Shown: positions 30,172 to 38,647 of the stretch, in pieces | Layout: each line of letters begins with the position of its first letter | How positions within the stretch are numbered: the first letter of the stretch is position 1 | Source of the DNA: an uncultured Verrucomicrobiota bacterium | Lineage (GTDB): Bacteria; Verrucomicrobiota; Kiritimatiellia; RFP12; UBA1067 | Direction of reading: 5' to 3' | DNA length: 42,237 bases | Assembly (NCBI GenBank): GCA_946610035.1 | Contig: CAMOCC010000018.1 | Location: 1-42,237 of the forward strand | Made by a program: the position numbers and the translations under genes | Notes under the pieces: generated by a model | Told to the model about the DNA's origin: nothing | The model's database searches: none | What the model saw: only the letters and a program-made list of their open reading frames with translations

Positions 30172-31548
30172 ATGGGATTCTTCAAGGCTTATGACATGCG
30201 CGGAACATACGGCGTCGACTTCGACCTCGACACGGTGTCCAGGATCGGACGCGCCCTGCCGACCGTCGTCCCCGGCGGACGCTGGCTTGTCGGACGCGAC
30301 TGCCGCGAGACGAGCGAAGCGGTGAGGGACGCCCTGGTCGGCGGACTCGTCGCAGCGGGCGTCGATGTCGACGACATCGGGCTTTGCACGACGCCCATGG
30401 TCTACTTCTTCACCGCAAGGGACGGCTACGACGGGTCCGTGATGATAACCGCCTCCCACAATCCGCCTTCGGACAACGGGCTCAAGGTCTCCAAGAGGAC
30501 TGCGCTCCCGGTCGGGTACGCTGACGGCCTCGACAAGGTCGAGGCGATCGTCGCCTCAGCAGGCGATGCGGCGTCCGCCACCGCCGCCGGACACGCCGCC
30601 GTCCGAGACGGGGTCCTTGCCGACTACACCGCCTGGATGAAGACGCGCATCGAGCCGGGCGCCCTCGACGGACTTCGATATGCGGTCGATTGCTCAAACG
30701 GGATGTCCTCGATTCTCGTGAAGGAGATGTTCCCCGGCGCGGTCGTCGTAAACGACACGCTCGACGGAAGATTCCCGAATCATTCCCCGAACCCCCTCAA
30801 GGCGGATGCCCGCGAGCAGATCGCGAAGATCGTCCGGGAAAGGGGGCTCGACTGCGGCGTCGTCTTCGACGGCGATGCGGACCGCGCAATGTTCGTCGAC
30901 GAGCGCGGCGAATTCGTCCAGCCCGACTACCTGATTCCCGTCGTCGCCAGGGCGACGCTGTCCGCACGGACGGCAAACGCGCCATCCCCGAAGATCATAC
31001 ACGACGTCCGCACCAGCCGCGGCGCGATAGAGGCCATCCGCAGGATGGGCTGCACCCCCGTCATGGTGCCGGTGGGGCACGCATTCGCGAAGCCGATCCT
31101 CCGTCGCGAGGGCGCGGTCTGCGGAGGGGAGCTTGCGGGCCACTACTACTTCGGCGAATTCCACGGCTGCGATTCGGGCGTCCTCGCCGCGCTGAGGATA
31201 CTCTCCGAAATCGCCGCAGCGAAGAGGAACGGGCTTTCCTTCAGTGCCATGATGGCGCACATATCGGGGCGCTGGGCGAATTCAGGCGAGTTGAACTTCA
31301 AGGTGGAGGACAAGGACGCGGCGATAGAGCGCGTCCTCGCCGTCGCCGCGAAGTCGCTTCCGCGCGAGACGGGGCGGGAGACAATGGACGGAATACGCAT
31401 CGAGTTCGAGGAGGGCTGGGTCAACATCCGCAAGTCGAATACGGAGCCGTACCTCCGCCTCATAATCGAGTGCGACACGTCCGCGCGCCTCGCCGAATGG
31501 CGGGAGGTCCTCTCCGCCGCGATAGCCCCGTCCGGCGGCGAGCGGTAG
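30172..31548 (+). CDS. Phosphomannomutase / phosphoglucomutase
   Basis: 458 residues, starting at ATG 30172 with AAGGAG at 30161-30166. AYDMRGTYG opens the chain; the phosphoserine loop is TASHNPPSDNGLK (about residue 90), the metal loop FDGDADR (about 240), the sugar loop GGELAGHYYF (about 320) and the phosphate loop RKSNTEPYLRL at the end. This is the alpha-D-phosphohexomutase family; the size and motifs fit ManB/AlgC, which interconvert mannose- or glucose-6- and 1-phosphates for GDP-mannose or UDP-glucose. Together with the nearby CapD-type and PglC-type genes it probably feeds surface-glycan synthesis. Confidence 0.92.
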   Translation: MGFFKAYDMRGTYGVDFDLDTVSRIGRALPTVVPGGRWLVGRDCRETSEAVRDALVGGLVAAGVDVDDIGLCTTPMVYFFTARDGYDGSVMITASHNPPSDNGLKVSKRTALPVGYADGLDKVEAIVASAGDAASATAAGHAAVRDGVLADYTAWMKTRIEPGALDGLRYAVDCSNGMSSILVKEMFPGAVVVNDTLDGRFPNHSPNPLKADAREQIAKIVRERGLDCGVVFDGDADRAMFVDERGEFVQPDYLIPVVARATLSARTANAPSPKIIHDVRTSRGAIEAIRRMGCTPVMVPVGHAFAKPILRREGAVCGGELAGHYYFGEFHGCDSGVLAALRILSEIAAAKRNGLSFSAMMAHISGRWANSGELNFKVEDKDAAIERVLAVAAKSLPRETGRETMDGIRIEFEEGWVNIRKSNTEPYLRLIIECDTSARLAEWREVLSAAIAPSGGER

Positions 31549-31598
31549 TCGGCGGCTTGTTGTAACGAGAGAAACTTGTAATTCCACAGGAAGGCAAC

Positions 31599-32696
31599 GT
31601 GAAGAAGATAATCATCCTAGGCGTCACAGGATCCATCGGCAGGAATGCGGTCGACGTGGTTCTCGCACATCCAGACTCGTTCAAGGTGGTCGCAGTCGCC
31701 GCATTGAGGTCCAGGGAGGCGTGCGAGCAGCTCGCGGCGAGGCTTGGCGCGAAGGCGTACACCGGCGACGACGCGGCGGTGAGGGCCGTCGAGGAGAACG
31801 AGGCGGACGTCTGCCTCGTGGCGACGGTCGGGCTTTCGGGGCTGAGTCCGACGCTCGCCGCCATCGAGAAGGGCATGGACATCGCCCTCGCCACGAAGGA
31901 GGTCATGGTCATGGCGGGCGAGCTCGTGACGTCCGCCGCCCGCAGGAAGGGCGTGAAATTCCTTCCCGTCGATTCGGAGCACAGCGCTATCTTCCAGTGC
32001 CTTGCCGGGCGTACGGACCCCGTCGGCGTGGAGAGGCTCATACTTACGGCGTCGGGCGGACCCTTCCTCGACAGGCCGGCGGATCTCTCGGCCGTGACGC
32101 CGGCCGAGGCGCTCAACCATCCGCGCTGGAAGATGGGTCCGAAGGTCACCGTCGATTCGGCGACGATGATGAACAAGGGCTTCGAGATCCTTGAGGCGCG
32201 GTGGCTCTTCGACGTCGGAGTCGACAGGATAGACGTGGTCGTCCATCCGGAGTCGATCGTCCATTCGCTCGTCACCTTCACTGACGGCGCGACGCTTGCG
32301 CAGCTTTCGCCGCCCGACATGCGCGTTGCGATACAGTACGCCCTCTCGGCTCCGGCGAGGCTGCCGAGCGAAAGGGCGAAGCTTGACCTTGCGTCGACAG
32401 GAGCGCTTACGTTCAGGCGTCCCGATCCCGCGCGCTTCCCCTGTCTCGACCTGGTCAAGGCTGCGTGCCGCGCGGGCGGCTGCGCGACGGCGGTCCTTGC
32501 GGCGGCGGACGAGTGGGCGGTTGCGGAGTTCCTTGCGGGGCGGTTGCGCTTCACGGACATCGCAAGGTCGGTGGAGGATTCCCTTTCGCACGCCCCCGCG
32601 ACGGCGTGCGATTCCGTCGACGCCGTGTTCGCCGCGGCGGAATGGACCCGCAGCCGCCTGGCTGGCAGGCACCCCGTCTCGCAGGTTTTCCCATAG
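31599..32696 (+). CDS. dxr: 1-deoxy-D-xylulose 5-phosphate reductoisomerase
   Basis: 365 residues from GTG 31599 (AGGAAGG just upstream). The NADPH-binding [40 protein letters not shown] (metal and substrate site) and [19 protein letters not shown] are conserved. It makes methylerythritol 4-phosphate, the committed step of the non-mevalonate isoprenoid pathway. dxr commonly neighbours uppS and cdsA; here ribBA is placed between them. Spacing to the mutase gene upstream is 50 bp. Confidence 0.95.
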   Translation: MKKIIILGVTGSIGRNAVDVVLAHPDSFKVVAVAALRSREACEQLAARLGAKAYTGDDAAVRAVEENEADVCLVATVGLSGLSPTLAAIEKGMDIALATKEVMVMAGELVTSAARRKGVKFLPVDSEHSAIFQCLAGRTDPVGVERLILTASGGPFLDRPADLSAVTPAEALNHPRWKMGPKVTVDSATMMNKGFEILEARWLFDVGVDRIDVVVHPESIVHSLVTFTDGATLAQLSPPDMRVAIQYALSAPARLPSERAKLDLASTGALTFRRPDPARFPCLDLVKAACRAGGCATAVLAAADEWAVAEFLAGRLRFTDIARSVEDSLSHAPATACDSVDAVFAAAEWTRSRLAGRHPVSQVFP

Positions 32697-32714
32697 CCCG
32701 AAACGGGCGATATA

Positions 32715-32723
32715 TGGTATAAT
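32715..32723 (+). promoter_or_regulatory. Extended -10 promoter of ribBA, predicted leaderless
   Basis: TGG-TATAAT (hexamer 32718-32723) ends 7 bases before the ATG at 32731. There is no room for an FMN riboswitch and no Shine-Dalgarno. Confidence 0.7.
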
Positions 32724-32730
32724 AACAAAC

Positions 32731-33918
32731 ATGTTCAATACTGTAGAAGAATGCCTTGAGTCGTTGAAAAGGGGCGAGATCGTCCTGGTGACGGACGATG
32801 CGGACCGCGAGAACGAGGGGGACTGCATCTGCGCCGCGCAGTTCGCGACGAAGGACAACGTCAATTTCATGGCCACGCATGCGCGCGGCCTCATCTGCAT
32901 GCCCATGAGCGCCGAATGGTGCGAAAGGCTCGACCTTCCGCAGATGGTGGTGCAGAACACCGACAACCACCAGACGGCCTTCACGGTCTCCATCGACGCG
33001 GCGACGACGACGACGGGGATCTCCGCCGCCGAAAGGTCCGTCACCGCCCTCGCCTGCGCCAGGGACGGCGTGAAGCCCGAGGACTTCAGGCGCCCCGGGC
33101 ACATGTTCCCGCTCAGGGCGCGCGAAGGCGGCGTCCTGAGGCGCGCGGGGCACACGGAGGCGACGGTGGATCTCTGCCGCCTCGCCGGACTCAAGGAGAT
33201 GGGGCTCTGCTGCGAGATCATGAAGGAAGACGGTTCCATGGCCAGGCTTCCCGACGTCACCGCCTTCGCGAAGGAGCACGGACTTAAGATGACGACCATC
33301 GCCGATCTGATCGCCTACAGGCGCAAGCACGACAGGCTCGTCGAACTCGTGGAGGAAGTGGACATGCCGACCGACCACGGACACTTCCGCCTCAAGATGT
33401 ACCGCAGCCGCATTTCCGGCCTCGAGCACCTCGCCCTCGTCAAGGGCGACGTCGCCGACGGCGAACCGGTCCTCGTAAGGGTTCACTCCGAATGCTTCAC
33501 AGGCGACGTCCTCGGCTCTGAGCGCTGCGACTGCGGTCCGCAGCTCCACACCGCGATGGAGATGATCGAGCGCGAGGGCAGGGGCGCTGTTCTCTACATG
33601 CGCCAGGAGGGGCGCGGCATCGGGCTTGCCAACAAGCTCCATGCATACAAGAAGCAGGAGCAGGGCATGGACACCGTTGAGGCGAACGTCGCGCTCGGCT
33701 TCCCGCCCGACCTACGCGACTACGGCGAGGGCGCGCAGATGCTCGTGGACCTCGGCGTCCACAAGCTCAGGCTACTTACGAACAATCCGTGCAAGATCGC
33801 GGGACTCGAGGGCTACGGACTCGAAATAGTCGAGCGTGTGCCCATCGTCATTCCGCCCAACGTATACGACAGGCGCTACCTCGACACTAAGCGCGAGAAG
33901 ATGGGCCACTTGATGTAG
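32731..33918 (+). CDS. ribBA: Bifunctional RibBA: DHBP synthase / GTP cyclohydrolase II
   Basis: 395 residues. The RibB half (1 to about 200) has [50 protein letters not shown] and [11 protein letters not shown]. The RibA half has [18 protein letters not shown] (three zinc Cys), [18 protein letters not shown] and [17 protein letters not shown]. Together they begin both branches of riboflavin synthesis. ATG 32731 is set by the family N-terminus. Riboflavin genes often have FMN riboswitches, but the leader here is essentially zero, so control must be elsewhere. Confidence 0.96.
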   Translation: MFNTVEECLESLKRGEIVLVTDDADRENEGDCICAAQFATKDNVNFMATHARGLICMPMSAEWCERLDLPQMVVQNTDNHQTAFTVSIDAATTTTGISAAERSVTALACARDGVKPEDFRRPGHMFPLRAREGGVLRRAGHTEATVDLCRLAGLKEMGLCCEIMKEDGSMARLPDVTAFAKEHGLKMTTIADLIAYRRKHDRLVELVEEVDMPTDHGHFRLKMYRSRISGLEHLALVKGDVADGEPVLVRVHSECFTGDVLGSERCDCGPQLHTAMEMIEREGRGAVLYMRQEGRGIGLANKLHAYKKQEQGMDTVEANVALGFPPDLRDYGEGAQMLVDLGVHKLRLLTNNPCKIAGLEGYGLEIVERVPIVIPPNVYDRRYLDTKREKMGHLM

Positions 33919-33942
33919 GCGGTGTCGCCCGGCCGTGAAATA

Positions 33943-33951
33943 TGGTACAAT
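33943..33951 (+). promoter_or_regulatory. Extended -10 promoter of uppS
   Basis: TGG-TACAAT (hexamer 33946-33951) lies 16 bases before the ATG at 33968, giving a leader of about 10 bases. A GAG triplet within it is the only possible ribosome contact. Confidence 0.5.
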
Positions 33952-33967
33952 ATACTACAAGTTGAGA

Positions 33968-34669
33968 ATGGAAAAGGTTCCGGAACATATTGCAATTATA
34001 ATGGATGGTAACGGCAGGTGGGCGAAGGCTCACGGCCGTCCCAGGATCATGGGCCATCGCGCGGGGGCGGATGCGCTCGACCGCGTTATGCACTATTGCA
34101 AGGACGTCGGGATAAAGTACCTGACCGTCTACGCATTCTCGACGGAGAACTGGAAGAGGTCCGACGAGGAGGTCTCGGGCCTGATGAGGCTCCTCTCCCG
34201 CTACATCAGGACAAAGGAGAAGCAGCTCGTCAAGGACGGCGTGAGGTTCCGCGTCATCGGACGGCGTACCGACCTTTCGGAAAAGCTGCAGAGGGAGATC
34301 GCCGCCCTCGAGGAGAAGACGAAGGGAGGCGAGTTCACCCTGCTGGTGGCGCTCTCCTACGGCGGACGCGACGAGATCGTTCGGGCTGCGCTCAAGTTCG
34401 CCGCGAAGGGCCTGGACGCCCTTGGACGGCTGGACGATCTGGAAGGCGCCTTCTCCGAATGCATGGACGCGCCGGACGTGCCCGATCCTGACTTGATAAT
34501 CCGCACGAGCGGCGAGCTGAGGACGTCGAACTTCCTCCTCTGGGAGTCGGCGTACAGCGAATACTATTTCACGGACGTCCTGTGGCCGGACTTCGGCAGG
34601 GACGAATTCGACAAGGCGCTCGCGAGCTATGCGACGCGTGAAAGGCGGAAAGGGGGCCGCCTCAAATGA
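33968..34669 (+). CDS. uppS: Undecaprenyl diphosphate synthase
   Basis: 233 residues from ATG 33968 (MEKVPEHIAIIMDGNGRWAK). The IMDGNGRWAK and GHRAGADA blocks, TVYAFSTENWKRS, ALSYGGRDEI and the closing DLIIRTSGELRTSNFLLWESAYSEYYF are complete for a cis-prenyltransferase. It makes the C55 lipid that carries peptidoglycan and glycan units across the membrane. It overlaps cdsA by 4 bp. An earlier in-frame ATG at 33935 overlaps the promoter and is not needed. Confidence 0.96.
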   Translation: MEKVPEHIAIIMDGNGRWAKAHGRPRIMGHRAGADALDRVMHYCKDVGIKYLTVYAFSTENWKRSDEEVSGLMRLLSRYIRTKEKQLVKDGVRFRVIGRRTDLSEKLQREIAALEEKTKGGEFTLLVALSYGGRDEIVRAALKFAAKGLDALGRLDDLEGAFSECMDAPDVPDPDLIIRTSGELRTSNFLLWESAYSEYYFTDVLWPDFGRDEFDKALASYATRERRKGGRLK

Positions 34670-35349
34670 ATCCGATACTCAAGAGAATCATCACAGCTTT
34701 GACGGTCGCGGCGGTTGTGGTCTGCGGCGTGGTGTTCCTTCCGAAGGTAGTGATAGCGGTCGTCCTTTGTGCGCTCATCGCGCTGGCCGTTGTGGAGTAC
34801 TCGATGCTCCTCGCAAAGAAGCTCAAGCCCGCATCGGCGGGTTTCATTGCGTCGCTCGCCGTTGGCGCGGCGCTGATAGTGGGCGGACTTGCCGCGCTTC
34901 CGTACATATTGTTCAAGTCGGAGGACGGGAGCATCGCCCTCCTCGCGGTTGTGGCGATGGTCAAGCTCTCGGACATGGGCGGCTTCGCCTTCGGGATGCT
35001 CTCCTCCAGGTTCATGAAGCGCGGCAACCACAAGTTGTGCCCCACGATATCGCCCAACAAGAGCTGGGAGGGGCTTTTCGGCTCGATAGTCGGATCGTTC
35101 CTCGCGTCGTACGGTTTCCTCTCCGGTCCGGATTTCGGCTGGGGGTCGGCCTTGCTGCTGGGCCTTGCCGCCGCGCTTGTGGGGACGTTCGGAGATTTGG
35201 TGGAGTCCAAGTTCAAGCGCTGGGTCGGAGTCAAGGACTCCTCTACAATCAGCTGGTTCAACGGCATGGGCGGCGTCCTTGACATGCTTGATTCGCTTCT
35301 GTTCGCCCCGGCTGTCGTCTACTTCCTGATGCAGGCGTTCAAGGTATGA
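34666..35349 (+). CDS. cdsA: Phosphatidate cytidylyltransferase CdsA
   Basis: 227 residues with about seven membrane segments. The C-terminal signature is recognisable: FGDLVESKFKRWVGVKDSS, then NGMGGVLDMLDSLL. The usual PGHGG-x-x-DR-x-D is altered to NGMGG and D-M-x-D, a variant I believe occurs in other PVC proteins. SPNKSWEGLFGS is standard. It makes CDP-diacylglycerol for phospholipids. The start overlaps the uppS stop and the stop overlaps the next ATG. Confidence 0.92.
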   Translation: MNPILKRIITALTVAAVVVCGVVFLPKVVIAVVLCALIALAVVEYSMLLAKKLKPASAGFIASLAVGAALIVGGLAALPYILFKSEDGSIALLAVVAMVKLSDMGGFAFGMLSSRFMKRGNHKLCPTISPNKSWEGLFGSIVGSFLASYGFLSGPDFGWGSALLLGLAAALVGTFGDLVESKFKRWVGVKDSSTISWFNGMGGVLDMLDSLLFAPAVVYFLMQAFKV

Positions 35350-36731
35350 CGAATCGATCTCGCAAGGCATGGGCGCTCTTCTTCGCAACGAGGCTTGTCG
35401 GCCTCGTCGTCGACATCGGCGTCATCGGGCTTGCGTACCTTGCGGCGTTCGCGCTGAGGCTCGACTTCCAGACTCCTGTATGGGGGTGGCGCGCGACGGC
35501 GCAGAGCTACGGCGTCGTGTGCGCGGTCCACATTGCATCGCTGCTGGCGACGGGGTGCTACAAGCTCACATGGCGCAGGATACGCGGAAGCGAACTGCCG
35601 CGCTACATAGGCGCGATGGCGCTCGCATGCGCGGTCCTCACGCTGATGCGCGTGCTCTTGCCGGACGTTGCGCTGGCGCACATCCGTCCGCCGTATTCCG
35701 TAACGATCATCTCCTTCTTCCTCGGCACCATCGGCATAATCTTGGTCCGCGTGCTCTGGCGCGTGTACTGGACCTCGCGCGTGAGGGACGATGCGCTTCT
35801 CGAGCGCGGGGAGAAGCACTTCGACAATTCGGCTGCGGCGCGCTTCCTGTCCGGAAGGACGGTCATGGTGACGGGCGCTGGCGGGTCGATAGGATCCGAG
35901 ATCGTCCGACAGGTGGCGGAGGCGGGCGCGAAGCGCATATTGATGGTCGAGCGCGGGGAGAATGCGCTCTACGAGATCGACAGGCGCATGAGGTCGGAGG
36001 GGCATGCCGAGACGCTGGTCCCGTTGATGATTGACGTGAACGACAGGGCGAAGATGGAGTCCGTCTTCGCCGCCGAGAGTCCGTCCGTCGTCCTGCACGC
36101 GGCGGCCTACAAGCACGTCCCGATGGTTGAGATGAACCCCGAGGAGGGATGGCGCAACAACACCGAGGCGACGAAGGCGCTTGCGGAGCTTTCGGCCATG
36201 CACGGCGTGGAGCGGTTCGTCCTCATTTCGACGGACAAGGCGGTGAACCCCGTCTCCGTCATGGGCAAGACCAAGCTCGCCGCCGAGCAGGCGATAATGG
36301 CAATGAACAACGACGCCAACCGCCGGCCGCAAACAACCTCCTTCTGCGCTGTTCGGTTCGGGAACGTGTTCGGCAGCTCCGGGTCGGTGGTTCCGCTGTT
36401 CAGGGAGCTCATCGCGGCGAAGAAGCCGATAACTGTGACGCATCCTGACATGAAGCGCTATTTCATGACGATCCGCGAGGCCGTTTCGCTCGTCCTCCAG
36501 GCGGCGTCGCGCAGCGAGCGGGCGATCTACACGCTCGACATGGGTGAACCCGTCCGCATCCTCGACCTTGCGGAGGGGATGATCTCACAGGCGGGGTACC
36601 GTCCATATGTCGACATCCCGATCGTCTTCACGGGTATCCGTCCCGGCGAGAAGCTCTTCGAGGAGATCGACGTATCCGAGAAGTCCGCCTACAGGACGGA
36701 CATGGCGAAGATATACATCACGAAACTCTGA
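35346..36731 (+). CDS. CapD/PglF-type nucleotide-sugar 4,6-dehydratase, membrane-anchored
   Basis: 461 residues. Four N-terminal membrane helices (about 1-135) lead straight into a Rossmann SDR domain: MVTGAGGSIGSEIVRQ, LHAAAYKHVPMVEMNP, LISTDKAVNPVSVMGKTKLAAE (Met in place of the usual SDR Tyr, as in this subfamily), FCAVRFGNVFGSSGSVVP and TGIRPGEKLFEE. It acts on UDP-GlcNAc or a related sugar to make 4-keto-6-deoxy sugars for surface glycans. Most relatives have about 600 residues with a CoA-binding-like Rossmann domain after the helices; here that domain is absent. It is in the uppS-cdsA run and 4 bp before murF. Confidence 0.92.
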   Translation: MTNRSRKAWALFFATRLVGLVVDIGVIGLAYLAAFALRLDFQTPVWGWRATAQSYGVVCAVHIASLLATGCYKLTWRRIRGSELPRYIGAMALACAVLTLMRVLLPDVALAHIRPPYSVTIISFFLGTIGIILVRVLWRVYWTSRVRDDALLERGEKHFDNSAAARFLSGRTVMVTGAGGSIGSEIVRQVAEAGAKRILMVERGENALYEIDRRMRSEGHAETLVPLMIDVNDRAKMESVFAAESPSVVLHAAAYKHVPMVEMNPEEGWRNNTEATKALAELSAMHGVERFVLISTDKAVNPVSVMGKTKLAAEQAIMAMNNDANRRPQTTSFCAVRFGNVFGSSGSVVPLFRELIAAKKPITVTHPDMKRYFMTIREAVSLVLQAASRSERAIYTLDMGEPVRILDLAEGMISQAGYRPYVDIPIVFTGIRPGEKLFEEIDVSEKSAYRTDMAKIYITKL

Positions 36732-36735
36732 CGAT

Positions 36736-37878
36736 ATGACAGACATCAAGTCTTTTTCCGGGGCAACATTCGATTCAAGGCTCGTGAAGCCAGGAATGCT
36801 GTTCGTGGCGTTGAAGGGCGAGAACGGCGACGGTCACGCCTACATCCCGCAGGCGCTTGCGAAGGGCGCGGCGGGGATTGTGGACGGATACGAGGAGCTG
36901 GACCGCGTTGCGCGGGAGTACAGGCGGACGTTGAAGGCGAAGGTCGTGGGCGTCACCGGGTCCGCCGGGAAGACGACGACGAAGGAGCTGCTGAAGGCGT
37001 TCCTCTCAAAGGCCGGCGTGACACATGCGACGGAGGGGAACTTCAACAACCACATAGGACTGCCGATAACGATACTGAACTGTCCTGCCGATGCGGACTT
37101 CCTTGTGCTTGAGATGGGGACGAACCATCCCGGCGAGATTGCGCACCTCTGCGACATAGCGGAGCCGGACGGCGGACTCGTCACGAACGTCGGCACGGCG
37201 CACATCGAGTTCTTCAAGACGCAGGACGGGATAGCGCGAGAGAAGGGGACGCTCCTTGCGCGCGCAAGGGATTTCGCCGTGGCTGGAGCGAACAACGTCC
37301 GCCTGGACGTGCTCCGCTCGCTTCGCCCCGACATCCAGGTCGTCGACACCGCGCCGCAGTGGCTTGCGGATGCCCTGCGCGGAGTGCTGCCGGGGGCGCA
37401 CAACGTGTCCAACGCGGCGATCGCCTATGCGGTCGCGGAGCGCTTCGGCGTGACGCACGAGGAGGCGAAGGCTGCGCTTGCGGACTTCGCGCTGCCCGGT
37501 GCGCGCTGGCGCAGGTGCGAGCGGGACGGCGTCCGCTACATAGACGACACCTACAACGCGAATCCCGATTCGATGATCGCGGCGCTGAACGCATTCGCGC
37601 TCGAGCGCGCGGATGGCCGGCGAGTCGCGATACTCGGGGACATGTTCGAGCTGGGCGGGGAGTCGGACGCTCTTCACGCGAAGGTCTTCGACCATGCCGC
37701 GACGCTCGGACTGGACGCCGTGGTCGCCGTTGGCGGAAGGTCAGCGCATTGCCGCGCGTCGAAGGCGTACGAGACGCTGGAGGAGCTGAAGGCGGATTTC
37801 CCGACGATGGTGCGTCCGGGGGACCTCGTCCTCCTCAAGGCGTCGCACGGCATGAACCTCGGCAGCCTTCTTTCCTGA
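36736..37878 (+). CDS. murF: UDP-MurNAc-tripeptide--D-alanyl-D-alanine ligase MurF
   Basis: 380 residues from ATG 36736, rather short for MurF (about 450), mostly at the N-terminus and in the C-terminal domain. FDSRLVKPGMLFVALKGENGDGH is the Mur N-terminal block; GVTGSAGKTTTKELL is the ATP loop; THATEGNFNNHIGLP, EMGTNHPGEI, LPGAHNVSNAAIAYAV and YIDDTYNANPDSM complete the family. It adds D-Ala-D-Ala (made by Ddl at 19444-20355) to the UDP-MurNAc peptide. The gene converges with queC; the stops are 3 bp apart. Confidence 0.95.
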   Translation: MTDIKSFSGATFDSRLVKPGMLFVALKGENGDGHAYIPQALAKGAAGIVDGYEELDRVAREYRRTLKAKVVGVTGSAGKTTTKELLKAFLSKAGVTHATEGNFNNHIGLPITILNCPADADFLVLEMGTNHPGEIAHLCDIAEPDGGLVTNVGTAHIEFFKTQDGIAREKGTLLARARDFAVAGANNVRLDVLRSLRPDIQVVDTAPQWLADALRGVLPGAHNVSNAAIAYAVAERFGVTHEEAKAALADFALPGARWRRCERDGVRYIDDTYNANPDSMIAALNAFALERADGRRVAILGDMFELGGESDALHAKVFDHAATLGLDAVVAVGGRSAHCRASKAYETLEELKADFPTMVRPGDLVLLKASHGMNLGSLLS

Positions 37879-37881
37879 GGG

Positions 37882-38547
37882 TCATTTCCTGCTGCGGAGA
37901 TACGCCTTGAGGCCCTCTGCGCGGAGGCGGCAGGCGGGGCATTTCCCGCAACCGCCGCCGGGGATGCCGCGATAGCATGTGACGGTCTCGTTCTTGATGA
38001 GATCGAGTATGCCCAGGGAGTCCGCCAGCGCCCATTCATCCTCCTTCGTCTTGTTCATGAAGGGGGTGACGATCTTGAAGGGCCATAGCATGGCGAGGCG
38101 CATTGACCTCTCCTGGGCTCGGATGAAGGGTGCGCGGCAGTCGGGGTAGCCGGAGTAGTCCGTCTGCGAGACTCCCGTCCACACCTCCGTTGCGCCGAGG
38201 CTCTTCGCCCACACGCCCGCCGAGAGGAGGAAGAAGGCGTTGCGTCCCTCAACGACCGTGGAGGGACATTCCATGCCGGCCTTGCGCGTTATGGGCGCGC
38301 TGTGGTCGAGAAGGGCGTTTGTCGTAAGGTGCCTGTAGAAGTCCAGCCGGACGATCTTGTGGTCCTTCACGCCGAATTTGCGCGCCAGCGCGCGTGCGAA
38401 CTTCGTCTCGACGGCGTGGCGCTGACCGTAGTTGAACGTTATCGCGGCCACGTTCGAGGGCCCGTGCCTGTCGCAGGCGAGCCTGAGGCAGAGCGCGCTG
38501 TCCTGTCCGCCGCTCAATACGACCACTGCTTTCTTGCTGTTTTCCAT
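37882..38547 (-). CDS. queC: 7-cyano-7-deazaguanine synthase QueC
   Basis: 221 residues. VVVLSGGQDSALCL is the PP-loop; AITFNYGQRHAVE, the substrate region GVSQTDYSGYPDCR, and the zinc site CYRGIPGGGCGKCPACRLRAEG are all in place. It converts 7-carboxy-7-deazaguanine to preQ0 for queuosine. QueH, a later enzyme of the pathway, is encoded at 29598. The gene has its own -10 (38560-38555) 7 bases before its ATG. Confidence 0.95.
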   Translation of the reverse strand: MENSKKAVVVLSGGQDSALCLRLACDRHGPSNVAAITFNYGQRHAVETKFARALARKFGVKDHKIVRLDFYRHLTTNALLDHSAPITRKAGMECPSTVVEGRNAFFLLSAGVWAKSLGATEVWTGVSQTDYSGYPDCRAPFIRAQERSMRLAMLWPFKIVTPFMNKTKEDEWALADSLGILDLIKNETVTCYRGIPGGGCGKCPACRLRAEGLKAYLRSRK

Positions 38548-38554
38548 GCCGTTT

Positions 38555-38563
38555 ATTATAGCA
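38555..38563 (-). promoter_or_regulatory. Extended -10 promoter of queC, predicted leaderless
   Basis: On the minus strand TGC-TATAAT (hexamer 38560-38555) ends 7 bases before the ATG at 38547. No preQ1 riboswitch can fit. Confidence 0.7.
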
Positions 38564-38609
38564 TATTGTCATTGCACTTGCCATGGCTTGCCATGGCCGT
38601 AATTCGGCC

Positions 38610-38639
38610 TTGACCTGAGAGGGCAATGCCATGTATAAT
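38610..38639 (+). promoter_or_regulatory. Promoter of the efflux operon, predicted leaderless
   Basis: TTGACC (38610-38615) and TATAAT (38634-38639) are 18 bases apart; the ATG at 38648 is 8 bases after the -10. Confidence 0.7.
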
Positions 38640-38647
38640 ATTACCTT

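Noticed and set aside
32697-32730. FMN riboswitch before ribBA
   Set aside because: Only 34 bases separate dxr and ribBA and the -10 lies 7 bases from the start; no aptamer can fit.
38548-38647. preQ1 riboswitch before queC
   Set aside because: The predicted transcript starts at the queC ATG, and no preQ1 aptamer pattern is visible in the 100-bp interval.
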